64,000 nucleotides of DNA from Sporosarcina sp. Te-1 (GCF_017498505.1 NZ_CP071798.1:2687501-2751500); one strand, 5' to 3'. Shown: positions 16,465 to 25,222, counted from the stretch's first letter. Notes: a model not told the origin generated them from the sequence alone. Numbers and translations: made by a program.

Positions 16465-17187
16465 ATGAAAAAAATATTGTGGATCGGTTTGATCGGCGGT
16501 TTCTTGATAGTGCTGGGGCTATATGGGTATGATCGTATTTTTGCAAGTGTGATCGGGAAAGAGCATACAATTGAACGGGACAATGCGAAGGCATTACATG
16601 TCGATCTCGACTTCGGTGCGGGAGAATTATTAGTTTCCGGCGGTTCAGATGAATGGATGAACGGGAAATTCCTCCACAACTCAAGTAAACATGCCCCTCA
16701 AATTTCTTACAAAGAAAAACGCGGCACAGGCTTTTTGGACATTAAGCAGCGGTCGAGAGTTACATTCGGCTTTACCAAGAGAAAATTTGAAAATGATTGG
16801 AATATACAGCTCACAGATAAAATACCGCTTGATTTGGATATTGATATGGGCGTATCCGATACCACATTGGACTTGAAGGGTTTGCAGTTGAACAAACTTA
16901 CAATTGATAGCGGAGTAAGTGACTCTACCATCGATTTGAGTGGTGACTGGAAGGAGAGCTTCCCTGCGAATATCGACATCGGTGTTGGTGATTCTACGCT
17001 GTTGTTGCCGAAACAAACCGGTGTTAGACTATCTATTAGTAGAGGAATCGCTAATGTGGATCTAAAGGATTTCATTTCGAAAGGCAATGGGATCTATGTG
17101 AATGAAGCATTTGACAAGGCAGACGTTATTATCGACATTACAATGAATATTGGCATCGGCGACGTGGAGGTTAAACTCGTAGACTAA
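16465..17187 (+). CDS. Membrane-anchored toast-rack/LiaF-type beta-repeat protein
   Basis: ATG at 16465 follows AAAAGGAG; two earlier Met codons lack a site. One N-terminal membrane helix (about 5-24) precedes an extracytoplasmic beta-rich domain. Regular GVSDTTLDLKG, GVSDSTIDLSG, GVGDSTLLLP and GIGDVEVKL repeats mark a right-handed toast-rack/LiaF-like fold. Such proteins often act in envelope stress sensing. No LiaRS kinase is adjacent, so the role is open. A terminator follows. Confidence 0.8.
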   Translation: MKKILWIGLIGGFLIVLGLYGYDRIFASVIGKEHTIERDNAKALHVDLDFGAGELLVSGGSDEWMNGKFLHNSSKHAPQISYKEKRGTGFLDIKQRSRVTFGFTKRKFENDWNIQLTDKIPLDLDIDMGVSDTTLDLKGLQLNKLTIDSGVSDSTIDLSGDWKESFPANIDIGVGDSTLLLPKQTGVRLSISRGIANVDLKDFISKGNGIYVNEAFDKADVIIDITMNIGIGDVEVKLVD

Positions 17188-17207
17188 TTTGATAGCCGCT
17201 TCTTTCG

Positions 17208-17238
17208 ACCCCTTCTTTCTATAAGACAGGGGTTTTTC
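17208..17238 (+). terminator. Terminator of the toast-rack gene
   Basis: ACCCCT and AGGGGT arms followed by TTTTT. Confidence 0.7.
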
Positions 17239-17392
17239 ATTATTATACTCCGGATTTTTTGCAGAGCATGCAATGAAAGAGCATGTAACAGCTTTGATTG
17301 CAAATCAAAATTTACGGTTAGCTCCGATGAAAGTAGGCTATAGAAAGAGAGAGAGCAACTATTGCCCATTGAGAGAGGAAGGAGAGTATCAG

Positions 17393-17791
17393 TTGATTAC
17401 ATACACATTCGAGAAAACAGACTTGACGAAAGAAGGAATTGAACAGCTTTTCCAATCGGTTGAGTGGGAGTCTGCTTCCTACCCGGAAGATTTATACCAA
17501 GCCATTATGAACTCACATTCGGTGGCGACCGCCTGGGACGGAGACCGTCTGGTCGGCTTGGCGAATGCCCTATCCGACGATTCCATGGCGGTCTATTTTC
17601 ATTACGTGTTAACAGACCCCGCCTACCAAGGCTGTGGTATTGGCAAAACTATCATGAATATGATGCTGGATCGTTACGAGGACATGCACACGAAAGTGCT
17701 CGTTTCCTATCCAAAAGCAGTTGGTTTTTACGAAACCCTCGGATTTCAGCCAGAACAAACGAGCACGCCGATGTATGTATTTTCACGCTAA
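17393..17791 (+). CDS. GNAT-family N-acetyltransferase
   Basis: I choose the TTG at 17393 because GGAAGGAG lies 8 nt upstream and the encoded 132 aa equal a minimal GNAT domain. An ATG at 17273 is in frame but has no site. The acetyl-CoA loop is DPAYQGCGIGKTIM (about 75-88), and YETLGF lies near the end. The substrate is unknown. It lies 58 nt before the oxidoreductase gene on the same strand. Confidence 0.75.
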   Translation: MITYTFEKTDLTKEGIEQLFQSVEWESASYPEDLYQAIMNSHSVATAWDGDRLVGLANALSDDSMAVYFHYVLTDPAYQGCGIGKTIMNMMLDRYEDMHTKVLVSYPKAVGFYETLGFQPEQTSTPMYVFSR

Positions 17792-17849
17792 CTGCGCTTA
17801 TTTCATGCACGCGAGGGTAAACTGCAATTAAAAAGGATGTTCCGATCAT

Positions 17850-18758
17850 ATGAAATACGATTGCGTCATTATAGGCGGAGGGCCAGCCGGATTGAATGCA
17901 GCCCTCGTTCTCGGACGGGCCAGACGCCGTGTCCTATTGTTTGACGATGATAAAGCGAGAAACAGGGTAACCCGGGAGGCTCACGGATTTATTACACGGG
18001 ATGGCATTAAGCCTGCTGAGTTCAGAAAAATCGCCCATCAAGAAATATCCAACTATCCATCTGTTGAAGTCAAAAACGAATCGATCGTTGCCGTTCAACA
18101 GCTGTCTAAAACTGAATTTGAACTGGCCACTGCAGGTGGCCATACGTTCCACAGCACGAAAATCCTGCTTTCAACAGGACTGAAAGACGAGCAACCGAAC
18201 ATCCCCAATATTGAGCGCTTCTTCGGCACGAGCCTATTCAGTTGCCCCTATTGCGATGGATGGGAACTGCGCGACCAGCCGCTCGCTGTCATTGCGGATA
18301 AAAATGTGTACAAGCTCGCAAAGGAAGCCTACATATGGAGCAATGATCTCGCTATTTTCACAAATGGAGAAGGCCGTCTGGAATTGGATGAACGAAACCG
18401 CTTGCTCGCGAAAGGAATAAAAGTGTACGAAGATATCATTTCGGGGTTGGAAGGAGAAAATGGACAACTTCGCAGTGTCCGGCTAGAAGATGGAACATTG
18501 ATTGACAGATCGGGCGGATTTGTCACCCCTCTTTGGAGCCTTCCGAATCAGTTTGCAGAGCAACTGGGCTGTAAACTAAATGAATATGGCGGCATTCATA
18601 CCGATGAATACGGAAGAACCAACGTCTGGAACGTCTATGCAGCCGGGGACACCGCCCACATCGTTCCCGCGCAGCTCGTCATCGCGGCAGGGGCTGGAAG
18701 TGCTGCCGCCATCGGAATCAATGGCGACTTGACCAATGAATTTTTTGATGGCGAATAA
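17850..18758 (+). CDS. Thioredoxin-reductase-like NAD(P)/FAD oxidoreductase
   Basis: This 302-aa protein has an N-terminal FAD dinucleotide fold (VIIGGGPAGLNAALVLGRA) and a redox CPYCDGWE motif near residue 131. The second nucleotide domain is degenerate: the usual GxGxxA is replaced by IADKNVYKLAKEA. The C-terminal FAD contact is VYAAGDTAH. It has the size of low-molecular-weight thioredoxin reductase. The altered NAD(P)H loop suggests either an atypical donor or a ferredoxin-type or FAD-only disulfide reductase. Its substrate is unknown. Confidence 0.85.
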   Translation: MKYDCVIIGGGPAGLNAALVLGRARRRVLLFDDDKARNRVTREAHGFITRDGIKPAEFRKIAHQEISNYPSVEVKNESIVAVQQLSKTEFELATAGGHTFHSTKILLSTGLKDEQPNIPNIERFFGTSLFSCPYCDGWELRDQPLAVIADKNVYKLAKEAYIWSNDLAIFTNGEGRLELDERNRLLAKGIKVYEDIISGLEGENGQLRSVRLEDGTLIDRSGGFVTPLWSLPNQFAEQLGCKLNEYGGIHTDEYGRTNVWNVYAAGDTAHIVPAQLVIAAGAGSAAAIGINGDLTNEFFDGE

Positions 18759-18769
18759 ACCCACACGAA

Positions 18770-18807
18770 GCAGGTCCACTTCCATTCAGCAGTGGACCTG
18801 CATTTTC
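18770..18807 (+). terminator. Terminator of the oxidoreductase gene
   Basis: CAGGTCCACT and AGTGGACCTG form a 10-bp stem, then ATTTTCC. Confidence 0.85.
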
Positions 18808-18810
18808 CTG

Positions 18811-18993
18811 TTATTCAGGTCTCTGCAAAAGGCGCTTCATCCGCGCCTCCCGCACCTTGCGCTCTTGCTCCACCGTCAGTCGATGCTTACGAAGTTGGCC
18901 ATTCATCCGAGGATCTTGCGCTGTCATATCCCGCAATCCTGATGGATCCACCCTCTTTCTAGCCTTTTGGATTTCATCCTCAAAAAATAACAT
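18811..18993 (-). CDS. Small basic protein, unknown
   Basis: The 60-aa frame starts at ATG 18993, with GGGAGGTG about 10 nt upstream. It is highly charged (KARKRVDP, RKHRLTVEQERKVREARMKRLLQ), with no membrane segment. I do not recognise it; a nucleic-acid-binding role is only a guess from charge. Confidence 0.55.
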   Translation of the reverse strand: MLFFEDEIQKARKRVDPSGLRDMTAQDPRMNGQLRKHRLTVEQERKVREARMKRLLQRPE

Positions 18994-19139
18994 GTCCGAC
19001 TCACCTCCCGCCGTTTGGAAACCTGCCGTTCATCTCACTTCCCCTTACCCTACCATATGCAACCAACGCCCGAGGACAAGGGGTATGTGCACAAGCATAA
19101 GAGAAAAATTAGTATCCGCATCCGGTTTACTAAACGAAA

Positions 19140-19169
19140 ATGGAGCCGCCTCTCATAGCGCGGCTCCAC
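19140..19169 (-). terminator. Terminator of the 29-aa membrane peptide gene
   Basis: GGAGCCGC arms around TATGAGA, followed on the minus strand by ATTTTCGTTT. Confidence 0.7.
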
Positions 19170-19177
19170 TCATGTAT

Positions 19178-19267
19178 TCAAAACCCATTCTCCATAAAGA
19201 CAGTTAGGACTATCCCCAGAATTGTGCCGATGATAATCGTTGCGCTAAATAATAATGTCCGTTTCAT
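19178..19267 (-). CDS. 29-aa single-span membrane peptide
   Basis: ATG at 19267 follows AAGGGGATGAGGAAA. The product begins MKRTLLFSATIIIG and is almost one hydrophobic helix, ending MENGF. A terminator follows the stop. Function unknown; the nearby type I toxin is separate. Confidence 0.6.
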   Translation of the reverse strand: MKRTLLFSATIIIGTILGIVLTVFMENGF

Positions 19268-19358
19268 TTTCCTCATCCCCTTACTTTCTATTACTAAAAT
19301 GTATTAGTAGAGGGTAAGGAATATTCGATTGGCTTGGAGAACTAGGCGCAAATCCACC

Positions 19359-19387
19359 TTGAACATTCTAGTGGAAATCGTTATACT
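19359..19387 (+). promoter_or_regulatory. Antitoxin RNA promoter
   Basis: TTGAAC (-35), exact 17-bp spacer, TATACT (-10), directed toward the 3' end of the small toxin gene. Confidence 0.7.
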
Positions 19388-19393
19388 ATGTAT

Positions 19394-19525
19394 AGATAAG
19401 AAATACATTAAAAAGAGACCGTCCAATGGCTGCACATTGAACGGCCCGTGTAAATAGCAGGTTCCCACCGGGGATCGGCAAAGATAGGCTGTAACCCATC
19501 CGAGCGCTCAACTCAAGGATGGGTT
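19394..19525 (+). ncRNA. Putative antisense antitoxin RNA of a type I system
   Basis: The region is transcribed convergently to the toxin from the promoter at 19359-19387 and has no ORF. It would be fully complementary to the toxin 3' untranslated region. An AACCCATCC / GGATGGGTT hairpin at 19493-19525 reaches the toxin stop codon. This layout is that of TxpA/RatA and BsrG/SR4 systems. The 5' and 3' ends are inferred. Confidence 0.6.
19410..19446 (-). terminator. Terminator of the toxin mRNA
   Basis: On the minus strand GGCCGTTCAAT and ATTGGACGGTC pair and are followed by TCTTTTT. It gives the toxin transcript a roughly 80-nt 3' untranslated tail. Confidence 0.65.
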
Positions 19526-19607
19526 ATTTGTTGTTGTGAAACGACAGCATTGCAATGATTAGCGTCGCAAATGTAAAGACGAGCATTAGCGCTTCGAATA
19601 CTGTCAA
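19524..19607 (-). CDS. Holin-like type I toxin, 27 aa
   Basis: TTG at 19607 follows a very strong AAAGGGGGTGG; a GTG two codons upstream is also possible. The product begins MTVFEALMLVFTFATLII and ends SFHNNK: a short membrane helix with a polar C-terminus. This matches the putative holin-like toxin family of Firmicutes (Hol_Tox). The long 3' tail, terminator and convergent promoter support a type I toxin-antitoxin locus, in which an antisense RNA limits a membrane-damaging peptide. Confidence 0.75.
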   Translation of the reverse strand: MTVFEALMLVFTFATLIIAMLSFHNNK

Positions 19608-19679
19608 ACGCACCACCCCCTTTCCGCGAGGGAATAGAGATGGCCAACCACCCTTGAGTCACCATGCCATTACTCTTTT

Positions 19680-19708
19680 ATTTTACCACACATACGTTCG
19701 TATCTAAA
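19680..19708 (-). promoter_or_regulatory. Toxin promoter with LexA-like box
   Basis: TTTAGA (-35), 17-bp spacer and TAAAAT (-10). Inside the spacer, 19687-19700 reads CGAACGTATGTGTG on the minus strand, 12 of 14 matches to the Bacillus LexA consensus CGAACRNRYGTTYC. Confidence 0.5.
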
Positions 19709-19821
19709 GTGCCATCCGGTCTATTTATTATGTTTTCATCAGAAAAAATGACACTTGCTACAGGAACATGACAGAATAAGTAAATAAAAATCGCATTACT
19801 CTTTTTTTAATGAATACATAC

Positions 19822-19851
19822 AAAAAGGGGCTCCTATAATTAGGAAGCCCC
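19822..19851 (-). terminator. Terminator of the repeat-HTH gene
   Basis: GGGGCTtCCTA / TAGGaGCCCC stem followed by TTTTTG on the minus strand. Confidence 0.75.
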
Positions 19852-19891
19852 ACCCTTCAATTTTCCTATGTTTTTGTTATAATCCCTTGGA

Positions 19892-20803
19892 TCAACGGAC
19901 CATCAATCTTGAAATCCATTCGCTTAACGTACTTTTATCAATAAACGGGGCAAGACGGGCGAGTGTGTCAGGATCCATTTGATCCAGCCCTTTTTCATTC
20001 ACAATCTTTTTCAAACTTTCTCGATCTAAAAACGGAGCCAACGACATGAGTTGACGATCACTTAACATGCCAGCATCCATCTCTTCAACCAACCGACGGA
20101 GCATGTCTTTGCTGACAAACGGAGCCAAGCGGAGCATGACCTTCCATTCCAATTTTCCTTCCAGCACCTGATCCACAAGCTGATCCATCCGTTCTTTTGA
20201 CAAAAATGGGGCGAGACGAGTAATCTGGTCTCCATCCAGACGGTCAAAAGAGGCCTGATCGACGATTTGATCTAAAACTTGACGACTGACAAATGGGGCA
20301 AGCGAGGAGACCCGTTTCCAGTCATACGACTGCGCTCCTACCTGCACGATTAGCTTATCCAAAAGGTCTGTTTCCACAAAAGGGGCAAGCTTCATAAGTA
20401 TATCCATATCAAACATTCGGGGTTCGACACGCTCCGCCACATCGGCAATTTCAGTTGCCTTCAATAACGGCGCTACCTCAATCAGACCGTTCATATCTAC
20501 TTCCGCCGCATTGATCATACCGGCCACATCTTCCCTCCGGTTTTCCGATAATCCCCTCACCATGCGTCCCATATTGCTTCCATACCGGTTCAAATCCCCT
20601 GCACTCATCAAATCGTCTACGGATGTTTCAAACACATCTGCTATGTGAGGCAACATTGAAATATCGGGCAATGAATCCCCCCGCTCCCATTTTGAAATCG
20701 CCTGATGGCTCACATGAAGCCGATCCGCCAACTCCACTTGTGTCCAATCCCGCTCTTTTCTCAATTTTGAAATATAGCTCCCGATCCGGTTTGCATCTAA
20801 CAT
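19892..20803 (-). CDS. XRE-family HTH protein with seven 29-residue repeats
   Basis: ATG at 20803 has AAGGAG 9 nt upstream; the ATG three codons earlier abuts the site and is unlikely. Residues about 8-62 form an XRE HTH (WTQVELADRLHVSHQAISKWERG). From residue 110 to the end there are seven units, each exactly 29 residues long; the last is cut at 20. Each begins LAPF(V/L/I)xxxxL (VAPLL in the first) and continues with an amphipathic helix. These look like helical solenoid repeats for protein or ligand binding. The target is unknown. The gene is monocistronic. Confidence 0.88.
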   Translation of the reverse strand: MLDANRIGSYISKLRKERDWTQVELADRLHVSHQAISKWERGDSLPDISMLPHIADVFETSVDDLMSAGDLNRYGSNMGRMVRGLSENRREDVAGMINAAEVDMNGLIEVAPLLKATEIADVAERVEPRMFDMDILMKLAPFVETDLLDKLIVQVGAQSYDWKRVSSLAPFVSRQVLDQIVDQASFDRLDGDQITRLAPFLSKERMDQLVDQVLEGKLEWKVMLRLAPFVSKDMLRRLVEEMDAGMLSDRQLMSLAPFLDRESLKKIVNEKGLDQMDPDTLARLAPFIDKSTLSEWISRLMVR

Positions 20804-20934
20804 TCCAACCATCTCCTTGTTTTTTTATCAGCGCGCACTGTTGTATTGAGCGTACCATATCCCTTGCAAGGAGCCTATCAACGGTTGGTTGAATCGAGAT
20901 TCTACCTATGGTTGAAGGAACGTAAACCACTAGG

Positions 20935-21705
20935 TCATTCGAGCAATTGCTCTTTTAGTCCTTCTACAATAGTTGTATCAATTTGACAGGCTTTATGTAG
21001 ATAGTCCTCCACCGACCCATATTCCCTCGTTATTTCCGAATAGATATGATGTAAATACTCTGGTTTCGCTTCCATAATGTATTTCACTCTCTCGGGCGTA
21101 ACTCGAAAAAGACTCAACCATCCCATCAACCGACTTAGTTTTTCAAGCCGCTTGGCATAGAACTGATTCGTAAGCAGATAATTTTCTTCCACCTTTTCAT
21201 ACGGTACGCCAACCAACAACTGTATAATCGCCGAGATAATGCCCGTTCGATCTTTACCTGCCGAACAATGGATGACGGCAGGCAGATTTTCTGGCGATGC
21301 TAGCAGACGTAGAATATCATTTACATAGGATGTCCGTTCAAAAATAATCCTTCGATAATAATCTCTAATAAAGCGGTCAAATTGTTCTTCTCCCTGCTTA
21401 CCAAACAGAAAACCTAGAATCTTCCTTCTGTCCCCATCCTGGGTTTCATACTGTTGTAAAGGAACATTAACTATATGTAGTGTATCGTTTGCCTGTATTT
21501 TGGCCGGTTTGGATTGATATTCACCCTCCGTACGCAAGTCACAAATAAGCTTAATGTTCAATTGTTCAAATTTTTTTATATCATTCTCTGTTAACTTTGA
21601 TAGAGCACCAGAGCGAAATAACACGCCCGTTTTCATTCTAGAGCCATCTGTCGTTCGATATCCTCCAATGTCTCTAAAGTTCGCTAACTTCTCAAATTGG
21701 TTCAA
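20935..21705 (-). CDS. Tyrosine protein phosphatase (IphP-type)
   Basis: The 256-aa protein starts at TTG 21705 after GGAGG. NFRDIGGYRTTDG (about 9-21) is the N-terminal signature of this family. The P-loop HCSAGKDRTG (about 148-157) carries the catalytic Cys and Arg (CX5R). The family dephosphorylates tyrosine or phosphoinositides. Tyrosine kinase genes are not adjacent. Confidence 0.9.
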   Translation of the reverse strand: MNQFEKLANFRDIGGYRTTDGSRMKTGVLFRSGALSKLTENDIKKFEQLNIKLICDLRTEGEYQSKPAKIQANDTLHIVNVPLQQYETQDGDRRKILGFLFGKQGEEQFDRFIRDYYRRIIFERTSYVNDILRLLASPENLPAVIHCSAGKDRTGIISAIIQLLVGVPYEKVEENYLLTNQFYAKRLEKLSRLMGWLSLFRVTPERVKYIMEAKPEYLHHIYSEITREYGSVEDYLHKACQIDTTIVEGLKEQLLE

Positions 21706-21766
21706 TGTAATCCTCCATAATTTGTTTCAAAATACTTTTGTTGCAACGACCATAGGCTGTTTCACT

Positions 21767-22954
21767 TTACGGAATGGATAAAGTTAGATTCTCTTCATCA
21801 AACCGGCCGATAAACTTTCCCACCCCTTTGATGACTACACCATGTTCTAGCATTTCCGGCTGCTCATTCAACATGATCTTCAGTTGATGGCAATCGAATA
21901 AATGATCCACGTACTCGGCAATGACAGGCTGTTGAAACAAATATTCCTGTTCATTGATGAAGATACGCAAAAAATGCTTATGCAAAGCCACCTTCTCCCC
22001 TGCAATGATATTCATTGGATCAATCCCCGTTATCCGAATAGAACCGTGAATAGTCAAAACGACTGGTGCCTGCCGTTCGACTTCCAACAACGCCTCTGCC
22101 CTTTCCTCTCGGATACATTCCAGGGTGGCCACCGTTTCCTCCGTGATTTGGACAGCTTCCACCTCGCTGTTCTCCACATCTACAAACTGAAGAAAAAATG
22201 AATAAAGGGACCTGTCTGTTTCCATGAATGCCACTTGCCAATCCGGGCATAGCTGATCTAGCAGCAGACAGATAAATAACCCCGAACTATAACAGCTTCG
22301 CCGAACATGACGAACCGATTCTTCTTTATCCAGCAAGGATTCCCCATACTGTTGGATTGCTTCATTAAATGGCAACCCACTTTGATCGGCAAACGCCTTC
22401 AACTCCACATACCACGCTGGACCTTCCACAGTTTCTGTTAACAGCTCATATGAAATGAAATCCTCTATCCTTCCAGCACGAGCTTCTCGTTGAAGTATGA
22501 ATTGGCGAAGATGCGCCGCCCTCGCTGTTGAATCTGTTTCCATAACAGCATGATATAGGTGAAACCGTTCCCGATTACGCCTCTCTGCATTATCTGCCAG
22601 GAGCGGATAAGTGATTCCCTTGAGTTCATCCGGAAACCGCGTTTCACCCAGGACATGCTGATGGCCATGGAACATTTCATGAACCAATACAGCGTATATA
22701 GTCGCATCATCCGGGCAACTGTCCCAATGAACAATCGCAGTCGGATAGTCTTGGAACAGGATGAGAGTATTCCCCATGAATGCCTCGCTCCACGGAAGAC
22801 AAACAAACGGCGATTCCGGGAAATTAGGATGATTGAATACATAAACCGATTTGTCGTCATAGACGGCATAGGCTACCTTTTGAAAATTCGGCCAGTAAAT
22901 TGTTACATCTGTTGTTGACAAAGAATGGATCAATTTCGTCATCTGTATTGCCAT
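21767..22954 (-). CDS. Putative zinc metallopeptidase of unknown family
   Basis: The 395-aa protein has AGGGGGTC before its ATG. LVHEMFHGHQH near residue 90 is an HExxH zinc motif, and a glutamate-rich stretch (SYELLTETVEGPAWYVE, about 168-184) downstream could supply the third ligand, as in gluzincins. There is no signal peptide, so it would act in the cytoplasm. The C-terminal 120 residues look beta-rich. I cannot name a family. Confidence 0.7.
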   Translation of the reverse strand: MAIQMTKLIHSLSTTDVTIYWPNFQKVAYAVYDDKSVYVFNHPNFPESPFVCLPWSEAFMGNTLILFQDYPTAIVHWDSCPDDATIYAVLVHEMFHGHQHVLGETRFPDELKGITYPLLADNAERRNRERFHLYHAVMETDSTARAAHLRQFILQREARAGRIEDFISYELLTETVEGPAWYVELKAFADQSGLPFNEAIQQYGESLLDKEESVRHVRRSCYSSGLFICLLLDQLCPDWQVAFMETDRSLYSFFLQFVDVENSEVEAVQITEETVATLECIREERAEALLEVERQAPVVLTIHGSIRITGIDPMNIIAGEKVALHKHFLRIFINEQEYLFQQPVIAEYVDHLFDCHQLKIMLNEQPEMLEHGVVIKGVGKFIGRFDEENLTLSIP

Positions 22955-23142
22955 GTTGACGACCCCCTATTAATTTATTTCAATCTACTAGTTCTGTACG
23001 GAACGAAAACAGGTTTGGTTCCCTCGGCTACTGATTGAAATGGACTCATTTGATGCCTGCGTCTAGAATTATAAATCGAAAAGGCATATGAGACGTTGGC
23101 GAGGAGCATTTTTATCTGCACATTGCACATAGAGCCTGTAAT

Positions 23143-24006
23143 TTAAATATTTTTTAATTTATCCGGATTTCTAATGAAATATAAGTTTTGAATTACATTC
23201 TTGTGAACTTGCATTAATGCCACAGTGTCGACTTTATTACCCGTCCGATAAACAACTCCAATTTGGCCATTTATTTCTGCAACCTCTACCATATCATTAC
23301 CTAGCGCTGTTTTTCGCTTAATACCTAAAAGGAACCGGGCGACATGATCACTCGATTGAATTGGACGGATTGCTGCAAACGCCTTTCCTCCTCCGTCAGA
23401 AATTAATGTGACATCTTCCGCTAAAACGGAAAGAATTTTATTCATGTCGCCTTGTTCGAGGGCAGACAAAAACCGCTCAATCCATTTTCTTTCTATAACT
23501 TCTTCTATCAAGTCTTCGGTACTTGTTCCTATCTTTTCTCTAGCACGACTGACCAGCTTGCGGCAATTCACTTCACTTTTTCCAATGATCTTTGCAATTT
23601 CGGAATACTTAAAGGAAAGAGCGTGATGAAGTACGAATGCAGCCCGCTCCGCAGCTGTCAGCTTTTCTAGTAAAACGAGTATTGCATACGATAACAGTTC
23701 GTTTTGAATAACAGATCCAATCAATTCATCATCGGAAGTACGAATTGGTTCTGGCAGCCATTGACCAACGTACTGCTCCCGCTTTCTACGAGCGGATTTT
23801 AATATATCCAGAGACCGGTTCGTTGCCATCTTACACAGATAAGCCTTCGGTTCAACAATACGATCTAATTCCATATCATGTAATTTCATAAAAACATCCT
23901 GAACTACATCCTCCGCATCGACAGCAGAGCCGGTTAACTGGTACGCTAACGTGAAGAGGAGTCTTCTATATTGAACATAATAATTTTCGATTTCTTGGCG
24001 CTCCAT
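23143..24006 (-). CDS. ECF41-family sigma factor (SigJ-like) with fused SnoaL-like domain
   Basis: The 287-aa protein has sigma region 2 (about 10-80, AEDVVQDVFMKLHD), then sigma region 4 (about 110-160). The C-terminal extension (about 170-287) has an NTF2/SnoaL fold. The three ECF41 hallmarks are present: WLPEP at 83-87 in the linker, DGGGK at 204-208 and NPDKL at 280-284. In ECF41 the extension itself controls activity instead of a separate anti-sigma factor. It begins 17 nt after the oxidoreductase, in one operon. Confidence 0.92.
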   Translation of the reverse strand: MERQEIENYYVQYRRLLFTLAYQLTGSAVDAEDVVQDVFMKLHDMELDRIVEPKAYLCKMATNRSLDILKSARRKREQYVGQWLPEPIRTSDDELIGSVIQNELLSYAILVLLEKLTAAERAAFVLHHALSFKYSEIAKIIGKSEVNCRKLVSRAREKIGTSTEDLIEEVIERKWIERFLSALEQGDMNKILSVLAEDVTLISDGGGKAFAAIRPIQSSDHVARFLLGIKRKTALGNDMVEVAEINGQIGVVYRTGNKVDTVALMQVHKNVIQNLYFIRNPDKLKNI

Positions 24007-24023
24007 TCATTTCCACTACCTGT

Positions 24024-25211
24024 CTATCGTTTAATCAAACTCGCCATGTCCCACGTCCATTTTCTAATGAACCAGCCTAGTTTCCCAGATACCGTCAGAT
24101 TCAGTCCCCATCGTCTAATCCAAACAATCCCCTGTCCCGGACCAAGGGATATACAAAAGAAATCCATATAACTTTTGTGTGATGGCACCCGCCTGCCTTT
24201 CCTATCTGCTAATATAATCCGGCCAAGTGTTGCTGCCTGGGCTGTAGCTTCCTTACATGTCTTTCCATCTGGCTTGCCACTAGTTGGATCGATAATATGT
24301 GCACAGTCTCCAATACAGTATACGTCTTGAAGTCCCTTCACCCGATAACTTGCATCTACTATCACGCATCCCTCACTCGTAAGAGGCAACCCAAAATTCT
24401 TGACAGATGGGTTAGGCAAGAGTCCCAATGTCCAGATGCATAGACCAACTGGAAGCGTTTCACCGTTTGAAAGCGTGACTATGCCCTCTGCTTCCTTTAA
24501 CGCCTTACACTCGTGTTTAATTGTAACGCCTCTGTGTACAAGCGCGTGTTCCAATCCACGACCTACTTTAGCTGGACCTTCCTTGAAAAGTCGATTCTGG
24601 GAATTCAAAAGAACGATCTTCACTTCACTTGGGTCGAGTCCTAATGCTTTTGCATCGGCACGAACGGAATGCGCCAGTTCAGCTGATGTTTCCATTCCGC
24701 TAATGCCAGCGCCAGCCACAGCAATTGTCATGAGTGCAGACCGCAATGCCGAATCTGGTTCATATCTCGCCTTATATAGATTGGAACGCCATTTCTGTTG
24801 GATTTCCCTTGCAGACTCTATATCACTTAAAACAATCCCCCCTTGCGCTGGATTCGGTTTACGAATCCTACTCCCTACAGCAAGGACGAGGCTATCATAC
24901 TTCAGACAATGCTTCTGACTCAGACTGTCTTGGTACTGAATTCTCTTATGTTCCGTCTCGATATTTGTTACCGTGGCCTGAATAATTTCCACACCTTGTG
25001 GAAAGATCTTTTTCAGCGGAACGGTAATCTCCTGCTCGCCAACGGCTGGTTTAAAAAGCAATACTTTACGAAGATGATATGGATTCTTATCAATCAATAT
25101 AATCCGAAGCGTTTGTTTAGCAGATGTAGTACCCACATATTTTTGAATCGATGTAACAGCGTGAATACCTGCATATCCGCCTCCTACCACTACACATGTC
25201 ATCACAGTCAC
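24024..25211 (-). CDS. FAD/NAD(P) oxidoreductase (NDH-2-like), ECF41 partner
   Basis: Start chosen at GTG 25211 because AGGAG lies 8 nt upstream; an in-frame GTG at 25220 abuts it. The 395-aa protein has an N-terminal FAD fold VVVGGGYAGIHA, a second nucleotide loop AGAGISGMETS (about 165) and CIGDCAH near 290. These are the features of type II NADH dehydrogenase-like enzymes. ECF41 genes are typically linked to carboxymuconolactone decarboxylases, oxidoreductases or epimerases, so the pair is canonical. The substrate is unknown. Confidence 0.87.
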   Translation of the reverse strand: MTVMTCVVVGGGYAGIHAVTSIQKYVGTTSAKQTLRIILIDKNPYHLRKVLLFKPAVGEQEITVPLKKIFPQGVEIIQATVTNIETEHKRIQYQDSLSQKHCLKYDSLVLAVGSRIRKPNPAQGGIVLSDIESAREIQQKWRSNLYKARYEPDSALRSALMTIAVAGAGISGMETSAELAHSVRADAKALGLDPSEVKIVLLNSQNRLFKEGPAKVGRGLEHALVHRGVTIKHECKALKEAEGIVTLSNGETLPVGLCIWTLGLLPNPSVKNFGLPLTSEGCVIVDASYRVKGLQDVYCIGDCAHIIDPTSGKPDGKTCKEATAQAATLGRIILADRKGRRVPSHKSYMDFFCISLGPGQGIVWIRRWGLNLTVSGKLGWFIRKWTWDMASLIKR

Positions 25212-25222
25212 GGTGATCACTC

